Assembly: GCA_027625915.1 (NCBI GenBank) | Contig: JANTQA010000042.1 | Coordinates: 3,050,001-3,114,000, forward strand | DNA from: Anaeramoeba flamelloides | Taxonomy: Eukaryota > Metamonada > Anaeramoebidae | DNA: 64,000 bases | Direction of reading: 5' to 3' | Shown here: positions 37,040 to 47,383 of the stretch, piece by piece | Numbering within the stretch: the stretch's first letter is position 1 | Layout of the letters: each line of letters opens with the position of its first letter | Made by a program: the position numbers and the translations under genes | Notes under the pieces: generated by a model | Told to the model about the DNA's origin: nothing | The model's input: only the letters and a program-made list of their open reading frames with translations | Databases searched by the model: none

Positions 37040-39139
37040 AAATTTCAAAATTAGGGGCAAACTTTTTTTTAATATTTTTTTCTTTTTTCATTTGCCTTTA
37101 AAAAAATAAAGTGATTACACTATATTTTTATTTATTAATCTATTTCGGTAATTATCTCTAAACAGTTTAGTAAAATACATTATTATTAAGAAAAAAAAAC
37201 AATTAAACAAATTTTTTTAGGATGAAAAATCTGCCCCTATTTTTGAAATTTAGCTTATGTGTGTGTGTGTGTGTGTGTGTTTGTGTAAAGATATAAGTAG
37301 GTAAAACACTACTGTTAAACAAAAAATAAACCCAACAAAAATTTCATTTCATAAGCCCAAAAAAAATCACTATAGCATTTATGTTTTAAATACAAATCAT
37401 AAAAATTTTAATTCAAAAAACCACAGAAACCAAACAATTTCTTTCTTAACTCAAATTATTTTTTTTGAGAGAAAAATAGCAAGTTAAAAATACTTTTCTT
37501 AAAATCAAACCAATCCCTAAATTCAAAGTGTTATACCTTTGAAATACGATCTAATCAATTTTACTTTTTTGGAATATTAAATGAAATTTGTGTCCTATAT
37601 ATATATTGTTTAACAATATTATCTCTGATAATGAATAAGTTCGAAATGTTTTTGAGTTCTACTTGTAATTTTTAAAAATTCAAAACCAAAAAAATAGGGA
37701 TTTGATTTTAATTTCATTAATTCTATATTTTTAATTATTCGATAAAATATAAAACAAAAAGAAGGAGAAGAAGGAGAAGAAAAAGAAAAGGAAAATTTAC
37801 GTTTTCCATTTTTCCCAACATGTAAAAAATGGTCATGTAATCTCACTACTGAACAATTTCTTTCTTTATCTTTCTTGGAGCTTTTTAATAACAATTTGAT
37901 TTCATCGATTGCAACTTGGGCAAATGCCTTTGAAGACTTGACAATTTTCAAAGCCAGGTATTTTTCTTTTTTAATAATTTTGCCTGCTTTTGTTCTCACT
38001 AGTTTTCCGCCATAACGAACATCTTCAACTAACCATACTGTTGAAAAGTATCCCCACCCGATCTTAAATAAGGCCTTATAACGTTTTTTGAAAATTTCGC
38101 CCACCCTTGTTGGATGGTAGCCTCCTTTTTTATAATCCTCGGGGTTTTCTTCATCAGTGGAACTACTGGTCTCCAAAGAGAGCTCTAAATTTGAACTTTC
38201 CTCTTCACTTTTTTCCATTCTTTTTTCTGTCATTTTCATTTCCTTTGTTCTGTTCTTTGGCTCCTTTGTTCTGTTCTTCCTTTTTGTTGGGCTTTCCTGT
38301 ATTTTGGGGGATGGCTTTTTTTTATGATTGCTTTTCTTTTTTTCTTTGCTTGAGCGGCTTTTTGATTCTTTTTTCTTTTTTTTTTCGATCACTTGCGCTT
38401 TATTCCTGGTCTTCTTTTTTGATTTGTGTTTTTGTTTGTTCTTAGACGTCACAGATGTTTGCGTATGGCTTTTCTTTTTTTGTTTGGTTTTGCTGGTTGT
38501 TTGGTGTTTGGTATGACTTTTTCTTTTTTTATTTTCGATTTGGTTCTTTTTTTTATTTTCATTTTGGTTCTTTTTTTTATTGTTGTGGGCTTTTGTTGTT
38601 TGTTCTTTACCGTTTTTCGATTTGGTCTTTTCCTTCGTTTCTTTTTTTGAATTTTTCTTTTTTTTGTTCTTCTCTTTTTCTTTTTCTTTTTCTTTTTGCT
38701 TGTTGTTGTATTTTTTTTTATTCGACTTTTTTTCTTTTTTATCCTTACTTTTATCAGTTTTCTGAGTATGTTTTGAAACAGAACCCTCAAAATCTTTGTT
38801 GGTTTTGGAATCAAATAAATGTTTTTGTTCTTTTTCTTTTTCTTTTTCTTTTTCATTCTTATTTTTATTTTTTGATGTTGAAGTTTTTTTGTTTTTTTGA
38901 GATTTTTTCTTGGGCTTTGTTTTCGTTTTACCATTTTCTTTTGTTTGTTCCTTTTTTTTTTCATTTAGAATCTTATTTTTTGTGTTTGGTTCGTCTTGAT
39001 AAGTATTGTTGATCTGATTTTCTTTTGCTAATTTGTTTTTTTTTGATTTCTTTCCCCATCTTCGAAATCTTAAAAATTTTAGTTTTCGAGATCGTCTTCC
39101 AGTTGGTGGAGTATTAATTTGGTCAGAATTGTTTGACAT
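29516..39139 (-). CDS. SRPK-family SR-protein kinase, two exons, giant intron
   Basis: Exons 39139-37801 and 30675-29516 join in phase (C | AT gives His447 of HICMVFEFL) for 832 residues ending in TAA. Residues 1-330 are a Lys/Ser/Asn-rich low-complexity tail with an RRSRK cluster near the start, probably nuclear or RNA-binding. EDYKKGGYHP (334-343) is the SRPK hallmark before the kinase domain; then GWGYFSTVW (glycine loop), ALK lysine 398, HTDIKPEN (500-507), a split insert of about 165 charged residues, KIVDLGNACWF (DLG 676-678), TREYRSPE and DIWSLGCMIFELLTGDVLF. Lengths and motifs after the insert match SRPK to the C-terminus. The His-Thr-Asp and Asp-Leu-Gly variants are normal for SRPK. 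The family phosphorylates Arg-Ser repeats of splicing factors; the insert between the lobes normally controls nuclear entry. A 20-residue insert around GGKLVRTKAGK sits between beta strands of the N-lobe. The two exons are 7.1 kb apart. Confidence 0.93.
31316..31957. mobile_element. ~0.64-kb TIR element, diverged family D
   Basis: Left end AATATAAACCTCTTTTCGGT with TAAAGGGTC next; right end complement AATATAAACTCTTTTTCACT with CAAAGGGTAC next. Ends are related to family D (AGTCAAAGGGGCCCA) but the interior is different and pyrimidine-rich. Confidence 0.65.
32228..32938. mobile_element. ~0.71-kb TIR element (family D), copy 3
   Basis: Left end AATAAACTATTTTTTAGTCA then AAGGGGCCCA; right end TGGGCCCCTTGGACTGAAAC then AGAGTTTATT. 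The interior parallels 22929-23648 block by block. Both terminal GGGCCC sites are intact, so this is the best-preserved copy. Confidence 0.85.
33100..33790 (+). repeat. GATCGATC-type dispersed repeat, copy 2
   Basis: Contains TTTCATTTCATTTTTTGAATT, GATTATGATTGATATTTG-like, TATCTAACCCTTTGATCGATC at about 33353 and TTAGCATTTGAATTAG, in the same order as 56030-56800. Lies within the SRPK intron. Confidence 0.6.
33987..34116. repeat. compound microsatellite (ACAG)n(AC)n(ATAC)n(AT)n
   Basis: Runs of ACAG, then AC, then ATAC, then AT, ending exactly where the CCCTTAGCACCCC element begins. His/Thr/Tyr-rich frames across it are artefacts of the repeat. Confidence 0.95.
35000..35620 (+). repeat. GATCGATC-type dispersed repeat, copy 3
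   Basis: Blocks TTTCATTTCCAATTTTTCAG, GATGGTTGATAGAATGTTAG and TATCTTATCATTTGATCGATC (about 35230-35250) align with the other copies. Lies inside the TTAA element. Confidence 0.55.
35891..35983. repeat. 93-bp hairpin with perfect 19-bp arms
   Basis: GCCACAATAGAATGTTGAG at 35891-35909 and its exact complement at 35965-35983, 55 bp apart. Could be a minimal MITE or a small-RNA type hairpin. Sits in the TTAA element within the SRPK intron. Confidence 0.7.
37003..37035. repeat. (AT)n microsatellite
   Basis: Pure AT repeat lying exactly between the end of the CCCTTAGCACCCC element and the start of the TAAGCTAAATTTC element. Confidence 0.95.
37034..37257. mobile_element. 224-bp MITE, TIR TAAGCTAAATTTC (family E)
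   Basis: Left end TAAACCAAATTTCAAAATTA then GGGGC; right end complement TAAGCTAAATTTCAAAAATA then GGGGC. About 20 of 24 TIR positions agree. The same ends bound the larger element at 52615-53545. A (GT)n run follows at 37258-37280. Confidence 0.75.
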
Positions 39140-39599
39140 CTTTTTTAGAAAGAGAAAAAATATTAACCGTTCTAATACGTTGTGAGTAAATCGTTTGAAT
39201 AAAATTTAACCTTAACTGCCAAAGACAATAAAAAAAAAAATAAAAAAAAATGATCTTGAGAATAAAGTTTTTTACAGTCTCTTTTAGTTTGGAATTTTGA
39301 TTCCAAATTTGGGTCTTTGTTTGATAAAAGGATTCCCTTTCAAAGGTAAAAACACAACTATTTATTTATCAACTACAAGTATTTTTAGTGATTAGCGAAG
39401 GTTGATCTCAGATCTATAAATTCACAAAATCAATGGTTAATTTTTAATAATAAAATAGTTGCTCTCAATATTATTTTATTAAATTAAGAAAAATTATTGG
39501 TCTTTGTTTGTATAATTAGCACTTGTAAGTTGTCACAATGGTAAGTGTTTTTGGAGTCTAAAATGACTTTATACTATTTGTAAAAATGTCGAAATTAAA
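39140..39599. other. 5' flank of the SRPK gene
   Basis: Upstream region on the minus-strand gene's 5' side. No gene or motif recognised; A-rich tracts lie near 39230-39250. Confidence 0.35.
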
Positions 39600-40790
39600 C
39601 TTCACTTCAGGAAAAAATTTTTTGAAAAAAATTAAACATTTTGTTTTTTTTTTACTTTTTGATAGCCTCGATTCTATAATAAGAACTATTGGTTAATAAA
39701 AGATATTGGATCAAAAATTATTTTTGAAGATATTTTATAATTAAAGTTGGAAAATTCAATTTTCCAAGTTCGATTAGGATTTTTTCAAATTAATAGTAAA
39801 AAATTTGAAACAAAATTTTTTTTTCATAGTTAAAAAGTTATAATCACATATTTTAAAAGTATTTTAAATTTAATAAATATCTTTCAAATGTGTAACCAAT
39901 TATCTTGGACTATTAAAGAATTATTTTATTGATATATATTGAAAATAATATTTTTTTTTGATTTTCCGGTAGGTTTTTTTTTTAAGGTTTTTGAAATAAA
40001 CAGAAAATTATTTAAATTTTCTTTTTGTTTCAAAAAGTAAAAAAACACAGTTATTTTTTCCAGAATTTAAAATAATAGAGTAAAATCTTTGTTTTTTTTC
40101 TCCATTCTTTTGAATTCTGGAAAATCTAGGTACTTGATTGCACTTGGTGTTCACTTTTCATTAGTTTTTCGAAAATTTACAAGAATTTTGGTAAATATTT
40201 GATTTTAACTCAATTCTTTTGAATTCAGAAAAATCTACGAAAAGGCAATAATTATCATAAGGAATCTTTTTTTTTCCTATTTCAGTTTTATATAATGGGT
40301 AGAGAGTTTTCAAAACCATTAGTTATTATCTCTTCAAAAAAAATATTCCAAAGTTGAATTTAAGTAAAATTCATTTTTACACCCATTTAAAAATTATTAC
40401 CTGAAATAACACCTATTTTCTATACTAGAGAGTTTTTATAAGTATTGTTATACTGAAAACAATACTGTCAGTTCCACTTTTAAGGCAGAAACTTCCAACG
40501 AAATTTAATGCACAAAAAAAATCTCAAATTAAAGCACAAAATTCAGATTCTCGTAAAATAAATCGTAAAAAAAAATTCCAAATTTTGTGGCTTAACTTGA
40601 GATTTTTTTTGTACCTTAAATTTCGTTGAAAGTTTGAACCTTAAAAGTGGAACTGACAGTAAATATAATAGACTCAAAAATTTGAATTTTTGTAATTTTG
40701 ATTTTATGGTGAATAAAGTCTATTATTGAAGATGAAAGGTTTAGGGAACGTAGTAGTTTTGTCTAAACTTTTTTTAATTTTATTTTTTAT
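39600..40790 (+). repeat. composite repeat R1, copy 5
   Basis: Same order of landmarks as 27290-28400 (GGTTAATAAAAGATATTGGATC, TTGGAAAATTCAATTTTCC, foldback blocks, TTTCAGTTTTATATAATGGG) with a family-A MITE at a different position (40463-40661). Matched positions give empty-site controls for both MITEs. Confidence 0.65.
40463..40661. mobile_element. CAGTCAG MITE (family A), R1 copy 5
   Basis: TA-CTGTCAGTTCCACTTTTAA ... CTGACAG-TA. Near-perfect hairpin with the standard internal blocks. The unoccupied site is ACAATAAATATAATAG at 5402-5417 in R1 copy 1; the filled site has TA on both sides. Confidence 0.9.
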
Positions 40791-41269
40791 GTTAGTATTG
40801 TGAGTTTGAAAAATAAATAACTTATATTGGAAAGATTTATTTAAATTAAAGAGGAATGTTTTCAAAAAACTGGTGATAAGTGGAATAGATAGTTTAGTAT
40901 CAAATATACATTACCCAGAATAATAAGCACATGTTTCAAAGAAACTTTTGTGCTATTTTTTTTATTCTGTTCAAATACAACATACAATTTACTCACTAAT
41001 AGTATATCTCGGGTAAAAACATTTTTAATGGTAAAATATTTGGTTTTGTCATTAATTTTGAGATTCAGAATATGGATTGGTTAAAAACTATTTGATAATT
41101 GTGCTATTTTAATTAAATTGTGTGTTTTTTCTTGGTATAAAATTTTATTAAAAATTAACTTTATTTTTTGAGATAAATTTTCACATTTGATACATAATTT
41201 TTTAATTTTCATTTTTTAATAGTAAAACTTTTTAAAACGAATACCATCTTTTCTTATTGTTTTTTCTCA
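40791..41269. other. no gene recognised
   Basis: AT-rich interval without supported features. Confidence 0.3.
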
Positions 41270-41700
41270 TTTTCTTTTTTTTTTTTTTAAGGGGTTAATA
41301 TCAATCCAGGAGAAGCCTGGATCAAAGTATGTTGTTATTAGGTGTGAATCAGATAAGTAATACATGGTTCAAATGTCTCTAAAAAATCTAATAGTCAAGT
41401 GGTAATATTTGCCGATCTTCATCAATTAAAAATGATCGATTGAATTAGTAAAAAACCAAACAATTTTAGAAAAAAGTATGCATTCCGCCATAAATTTAAA
41501 TACTTGGATATCAATATTCAGACCCCAAAGCGAAATAAATATCTTTCTTAAATTTGTAGCCAAATATAGATTAGTAGTTAAAAAATTCAATTATTAACGA
41601 AAAAATTAAATAATTAATAAATAGGTTTTTTTGACCAAATTATTTCTGTAATATTGAAAACATATTGGTTTACAATTCTATTTATAAAAAGGAAACAATG
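41270..41700 (+). pseudogene. decayed reverse-transcriptase fragment
   Basis: Plus-strand translation gives VVIFADLHQL at about 41398-41427 (compare the RT catalytic box FADD), then in another frame KFKYLDINIQTPKRNKYLS at about 41487-41545 (compare KFKYLGI...K of LINE-type RTs). Frameshifts and stops break it. The order and spacing fit an RT palm, but only two motifs are visible, so the call is tentative. Confidence 0.35.
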
Positions 41701-43566
41701 TGAATCATTCTTTGAGTTTTTATGTTGAGGATTATAGATTTAATCTTTGAAATTCATAAACTTCTAAAAATAATTACTTTTGGAGGTTCTAAATATAAAT
41801 AAAGAAATATTTTAAATACTATATTTCTGCTATTTTGGTTTCTATTTTTAGATTGGGGAAAGGAATTAAATAAAAAAAATTCAAAAAATATTAATTTTTC
41901 AATTGCGATCCTTAGTAAAAAATTTAATAATTTATGGTTCAATAATATTTATAATTGATTTTTTAGAGCTATTTGAGTTAGGGTACACTAATACAATTTA
42001 CACCAAATTACGTTATCGTCGATTATAGATAAATATTTGATAATGCTAATCCCTTAATAAGTAAAACTTTTAGAAAAAATGCAATTTTTTTAATTTCAAT
42101 CAAGGATTTATCTAGTCTGAAAAGGCAATGTTTACAACCATAGTGTTAATATCAAAAACTTCTCAAAGGTTAGTTTTATTTTTTATTTTTTATTTGTATT
42201 TTTATTTTTATTTTTTTAATTTTTTGGGGGGTTCTTTTTTTAAAAAAGAAGTGAAGTGATGATTTTTATTATGAAATCCAAATTTTTGAGTTGGAAAAAA
42301 TATATAAATACAAACATTTTTTTTTTAATTTTGAGTTACAATCATTCTTATTTTAAAAAAAATAAAAATATTTTGGTCTATTTTTAAAGGAAAAAAGGAG
42401 AGAGGATCTATTTTAAAAGAATCATGAAATGAAAAGCAGACAATTAAATGTTCAAAAAAAAGATAAAATATTGTTTGTATAAATTATTTAATAAAGTCTA
42501 TTAATTTTATATTGATGTTCAAAATATATCCCCATGAAGAATACTGAATTAATATATAAGTTTGATTTTTTTTTGGTTTTCGAATACTTGTTAGAATGAG
42601 TAAAATAAATGTGGGTAGAGACCATTTAAAGAGTGGACGATCCTTGATTTCTCTATAAAATATAACCCAAATTTTGTCTTGAAGTTTACAAATTTTAATT
42701 TTTAAAATAATGTTTTTAAGGACTATAAGAGAAAAGGATCATTTAAAGAACAAATTTGTAAAAATATAAATTAAATAATTATAAATTATTTTTTACCCTT
42801 TTTTGTTTTGTTTTTTGTTTGTTTTTTTTTTTTCTTCTTTTATTCAATTAGTTCTATCATGAATTTGAAAAAATATATAGAAATTCCCATTATTTATTTT
42901 TTTTTAATCACCTGTGAAAATTATTCACTTTATATCCCTTTATAGAAAAAAAATGATATTATTCTAGGGTTGAGTTGAATAGGGTGACTTTAAAGAACGA
43001 TTATTGATATCTTCTTATCCCACTTTAACAAATATCAATTTTTAGTTATTCCAGTGTAATGAGTTCAAATAAAATTAGTTTTTCTTCAAATTAAACACTA
43101 CATCTAATTACCAAAAAATAATTTCAATAATAAATCAAAAAATTATTCATTTTGACAAAGGATAGAACCACGATTTCAAAAATTATGACTCACCAGAAAT
43201 AATAAATTAAAAAAAAAAAAAAATATCCTTTGAGTATTCAAGAACAACTAATAATTAAATTTGATTTGTAATTTGCTTTTAAATCCTTCTAAATATATAA
43301 AAAACCTGATATTTAAAACATTTAAAAAAAAATAAAACCAAAAACTAAAAAAAAGTGAATCACAATTTTTGAAATGAGGATTAAAAATTTTCATTACCAA
43401 ACTTTAACTGAAAAAAAGTTAACAACAACATTTTTTACAAATAATTCAATTCATTTGAAATGACATTACATAGTTACAATTTTCAGAATGATTATTTGTC
43501 TTTTCGAAGATCTTTTTTTCTCTATGTGATCTTTTGCAAAAAAAAAAAAAAAATTAAAAATAAAGG
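41701..43566. other. no gene recognised; weak repeat at 42600-42745
   Basis: AT-rich. The 42600-42745 segment loosely matches 985-1130 (GGACGATCCTTGATTTC, then GAGAAAAGGATCATTTAAAG). Other frames are short and without features. Confidence 0.35.
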
Positions 43567-44494
43567 ATCGAAGGGGGTGTTTGAAAGATTCCCGAAAATA
43601 CCCGAAAATTGAAAATACCGGAAAATTTTTTAATCATGAAAAAACACTTATGAGCCACTTCCAAGAAATCGTAGTGCCAATATACCTAGTTTAATGGTAA
43701 AACAACAATTTTACTTTCAGACAAAATAGATATTTTGAATTTTCCTCTTTAATCCACTCTATAGAGTTTTTGGTACCTTTTGAGTTTATTTGTGTATGTA
43801 AGTACTTGTTTTTGGGATAAGTGTATATTTATTTCAGAGTATTGGTATGGGTAATGTTAGGTTCTGTATGATGTGTGTTTGTATGTTTTGATTAAACCAG
43901 TTTCTTTTATGGAATCTGAAGTTAAAATATAGTTTTGCTTGTTTTACCTTGTGTAGGTTATGGGTATGTATGTACGATTAGACCATACTTGATTATTTTA
44001 GATTGTATATATGATTACAAAATTATGGGTAATGATACACAATTAGAAAAAATTCTTTACAAGTACATTTTCTCTCATTTAGTTAATACCATTTCGAAAT
44101 GATCAGAAATGTTACAATCATCCAGGGTACTTATTCCTTTCACACAAAATGGGTTGATAACCATTCCCGAAAATTTCATTTTTTTGAATTTTGATATTTT
44201 CATTAAAAAAAAAAATTTCGAAAATAAAAGCCAAATTTACCTTTATACTGAGTATATTGACTCCTGAATTTCTTAGAAGTTGTTCAAAAAGTGTTTTTTT
44301 CGTTGTTAAAAAATTTTCGAGTATTTTATGATATAATATTTTTTTTTTTTTACTTTAATGTTTTAATTATTTTTCTTCTTCTCCTTTTTTATTTAATAAA
44401 TTTTCTTTGATTACTCCTTTCTCACAATAAATTATTAAATTTTCGAGTATTTTCAATTTTCCGGTATTTTCGGGAATAGTTGATAGATTCGATC
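43567..44494. mobile_element. ~0.93-kb TIR element, ends with CCCGAAAATACC
   Basis: Both ends read inward GATCGAA..TTCCCGAAAATACC followed by GAAAATTGAAAATAC, as inverted copies (left 43567-43640, right 44430-44494). The interior includes another CCCGAAAAT block near 44165 and a segment (44345-44445, inverted) shared with 54750-54990 and 60390-60605. No coding frame recognised. Confidence 0.65.
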
Positions 44495-44660
44495 GAAAGA
44501 AGATCAAAAAAAAAAAAAAAAATATTTCAAAAAAGAAAAAAAAAAATTCAAAAAGCAAAACTATTATTTGCACAATTAGAAAAAATGATTCTGATCTAAA
44601 AATTTGAAAATATTTTTTTGAGAAGAATACTGGATAAAACCCTCAACACAACTTCTATTA

Positions 44661-44858
44661 TAGTCAGTTCAACTTTTAAGGTACAAACTTTCAACGAAAT
44701 TTAAGGCACAAAAAAATCTCAAATTAAGATACAAAATTCAAATTCTAGTAAAATAATTTATATAAAAAAAAATTAGAAATTTTGTGCCTTAATTTGAGAT
44801 TTTTTTGTGCCTTAAATTTCGATGAAAGTTTGTGCCTTTAAAAGTGGAACTGACTGTA
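44661..44858. mobile_element. CAGTCAG MITE (family A)
   Basis: TA-TAGTCAGTTCAACTTTTAA ... GTGGAACTGACTG-TA, with standard inverted blocks and a ~35-bp AT-rich loop. First base of the left end is mutated. Confidence 0.88.
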
Positions 44859-46199
44859 ACATTATAAAGTGAGTCGATTTTTTTTAAATCTCTTTTATTT
44901 CGAAGCTGCTCTAAAATTACTTCAGATATTGATCCCTTTGAATCTTAATTTTCGTTTTTTCAGCTGTGGGACAAAAAATTCTAAAAAAAAAATAGTTTAT
45001 ATAAAATAAATATTTTGAAAAAAAACGAGAATAATTTTATGGTATCAAATTCGTCTTGTTGTAGAATTATTTGTTTTATAGAGACAAAATTCAATTAGCA
45101 AAAAAATAATAACAATCAATTTTGTTGAAAACTGATTGAAAAATGTACAAGTTTTATAATTTTTACATTGATATATTTTTTATCACGAAAAAAAATAAGA
45201 GTTTATGTTTGTTTGTATTTAAGGGACTCTGTATCTATTATTTTTTTTTTGACCAATTTCTAAATAAGGACTATATATCTAGAAATCTATTTAATATTGA
45301 AAATAAACAGGGTTTACTCAAATCTAAGTAATTTGCCAAAAATTTTCTCAATCTCTATTATATTTAGGTAAAAAAATTTGATAGAGATTATTTGATTAAT
45401 GAGCAAGTATATAAGAAGAAAAAGGATCAACATTCGAATACTAATTTTCTGGGGTATATGTGGAGACGAGATATGGTGGTGGCAATTTAACTTATTCTTA
45501 AATGCAATTGCCTTGTACTGAGGTTAACTTATGGCAATTATGATGATAATGATGTAAGTTGTGATCAACTTTTGCCTCGTGTTAAATTCTACAAGCAGTT
45601 TACACTATTGTGGTGATCCAACATAATTTACAGAAAACGAAACAACATATAACCCACTAAACACTTGGGGGGCACAAAACAGAACTTATAATCAAGTTTT
45701 TACTTTTTTTTTACTTTTTTTTTACTTTTTTTTTGCGAGGTTTATTTTGTGTGGATATTTTCTCTTTTTCATGTCTTTTTTGAAGTTGTGAAAATTTCAG
45801 CTTTTTATATACGATGGCATACAATCTTGTAAACAGTATATTGTCTTCAAAAAATTCGAAATAAGTTTACAAGTTTTAGTTCATCGAGAAGTAATTTATT
45901 GTAAACAATTTTCTTCAAAAAGATAAAATTATACAAAATTATATCGTTGAATAGACAACATATTAACCTTTACATCTGAGAAAGTGGATCTATGTGTGTA
46001 GTTAAGCACTTTGAATAATTTTGATATCTCATTTTTTTGAAAAGAAAACTATAAAAAAAAATTTGAATTCCTACTGATTTGCTCATAAAAAAATCAAATC
46101 ACTTTTTTTTTATTTTGATATGAGATCTTTCCGTATTAATAAAATTTTTTTGATTGTTTTATTTTCATCAAAAAATAAAAAAAATGGGAGAAAAACATT
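44859..46199. other. no gene recognised; slightly GC-richer island at 45430-45680
   Basis: 45430-45680 has about a third G+C by count over four lines, above its flanks, and lacks a long frame on either strand. It might be a non-coding RNA gene or a decayed exon. Three tandem ACTTTTTTTTT units follow at about 45705-45735. Confidence 0.3.
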
Positions 46200-46207
46200 A
46201 AAAAAAA
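46200..46207 (-). terminator. RNA polymerase III T8 terminator of tRNA-Met
   Basis: Eight consecutive T on the minus strand, five bases beyond the 3' end of the tRNA: a standard Pol III stop. Confidence 0.85.
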
Positions 46208-46212
46208 CGATT

Positions 46213-46300
46213 TGGGAATAGTGAGACTCGAACTCACGACCTTTAGATGTCTTATTCATTGATTATGAGGCTAACGCGCTACCGACTGCGCTATATTCCC
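46213..46300 (-). tRNA. tRNA-Met (CAU), elongator type, with ~15-nt intron
   Basis: Read on the minus strand, the gene starts GGGAATATAGCGCAGTCGG and ends TTCGAGTCTCACTATTCCCA. The acceptor stem GGGAATA/TATTCCC is perfect. A D arm with GCGC/GCGC, a T arm GTGAG-TTCGAGT-CTCAC, and the anticodon loop CTCATAA (anticodon CAT) are visible. Between positions 37 and 38 an extra 15 nt (about 46242-46256) must be removed to close the stem TTAG/CTAA, leaving a 73-nt body. The T-loop and AGGTCGTGAGTTCGAG resemble eukaryotic elongator tRNA-Met. CCA is not encoded, as expected in eukaryotes. Confidence 0.93.
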
Positions 46301-47383
46301 AAATTACGTGAAAAAATGCTTATTTTGAAATACGAATATTATTAATAAAAAAAAGAAATCTTACTTAATGAGTTAAAAATGAGATCGAACTCGACAACGA
46401 ATTCCAATTGTCCGAACTTTCCAAACAATACACTGTATTGGTATTATGAACCTTAAAATTGATTTTCAAGATCTATTGAAATGAACATACAGCCTTACCT
46501 TAAAACCAATCAAATTTCAGAGTCAATATTTTGAGAAAAAGTAAGTTAACGAAAATTTATTTACATTTAATCTTTTCACTTCTTTGCGACAACCCTCAAA
46601 ATATTTCAAAACCTCAACAAAAAGAGCAGAACCAAATCACCTTTTTCCAACATAACGTAGTGATCCTTTTACACTTCAAGTTTACTGAAATAAAAGATCT
46701 TGATTTTAAATTTAAAGATTGATGTTTTTTTCTAACCTGCGAATTTCGAAAAAAATAAAAAAGAACTTGTGATTTTCTAAAAGAGCGAATCAGAAATTAG
46801 TTCACAAACATGGTCTTTTATCTTCTCAGTAAAACATTAGATTAATTTTTTCAAGGAAACAAAATGTTTATCAATAACTTTTTTAAAAGTTTTATTTTCC
46901 AAAAGAAATAATTTGAACACAAAAATCAAAAACACAAACACAACTACATTGGTTCTAAAATCATTAGTCAATTGTTTTGCCTTGAAATATTAAAAATATC
47001 AATCAAAAATTTTCAACAAAATGATAAATCATAATTTAATTTTTTTGATTACAAAACAAAAACAAAACCCATAAGCGTTCATAAAAATAAACTTTGACCG
47101 AATGGAAAAATGATTTATTAATATTTTTCATTTTTTTTAAGTTTCGTTTTCCAAATAAATATTTTCATTTGAAAAACATTCTTAACAAAATCTCAACAAT
47201 CAAGCCAGTGGCCAACCAAAAAGAAAACAACTTTGAATTTAAACCAAGGAAAGGAAAGGATTCAAATTAAAGAAAACAAAATCAAAATCAAAACAGAACA
47301 AAACAAAAAAAAACCAAAACAAAACTCTTCAATAGACAAAAAACTTTTCAAAGATCTTTTTGCTGTTTCTCGTCGAACAATTT
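46301..47383. other. 5' flank of the zinc transporter gene
   Basis: Between the tRNA (minus) and the transporter (plus), so both promoters diverge from here. An A-rich leader with GGAAAGGA and AAACAAAACAAAA runs precedes the ATG. No other gene recognised. Confidence 0.4.

Larger units (their letters stand above)
30676..37800 (-). other. 7.1-kb intron of the SRPK gene, nested transposons
   Basis: Phase-1 intron (donor C|GTAAATTTTCC at 37800, acceptor TTATAG ending at 30676). It contains at least: family-D elements at 31316-31957 and 32228-32938, a GATCGATC repeat at 33100-33790, a compound microsatellite, the CCCTTAGCACCCC element with a TTAA element nested in it, and a TAAGCTAAATTTC element near the donor. 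No reading frame inside looks like an independent gene. Confidence 0.9.

Noticed and set aside
38107-39012. Several Phe/Leu-rich plus-strand frames and a second Lys-rich minus frame
   Set aside because: Shadows of the Lys-rich SRPK exon (A-rich on the minus strand gives T-rich frames opposite).
45480-45560. Possible C/D snoRNA (TGATGA and CTGA boxes)
   Set aside because: Boxes are in the wrong order and spacing, with no terminal stem.
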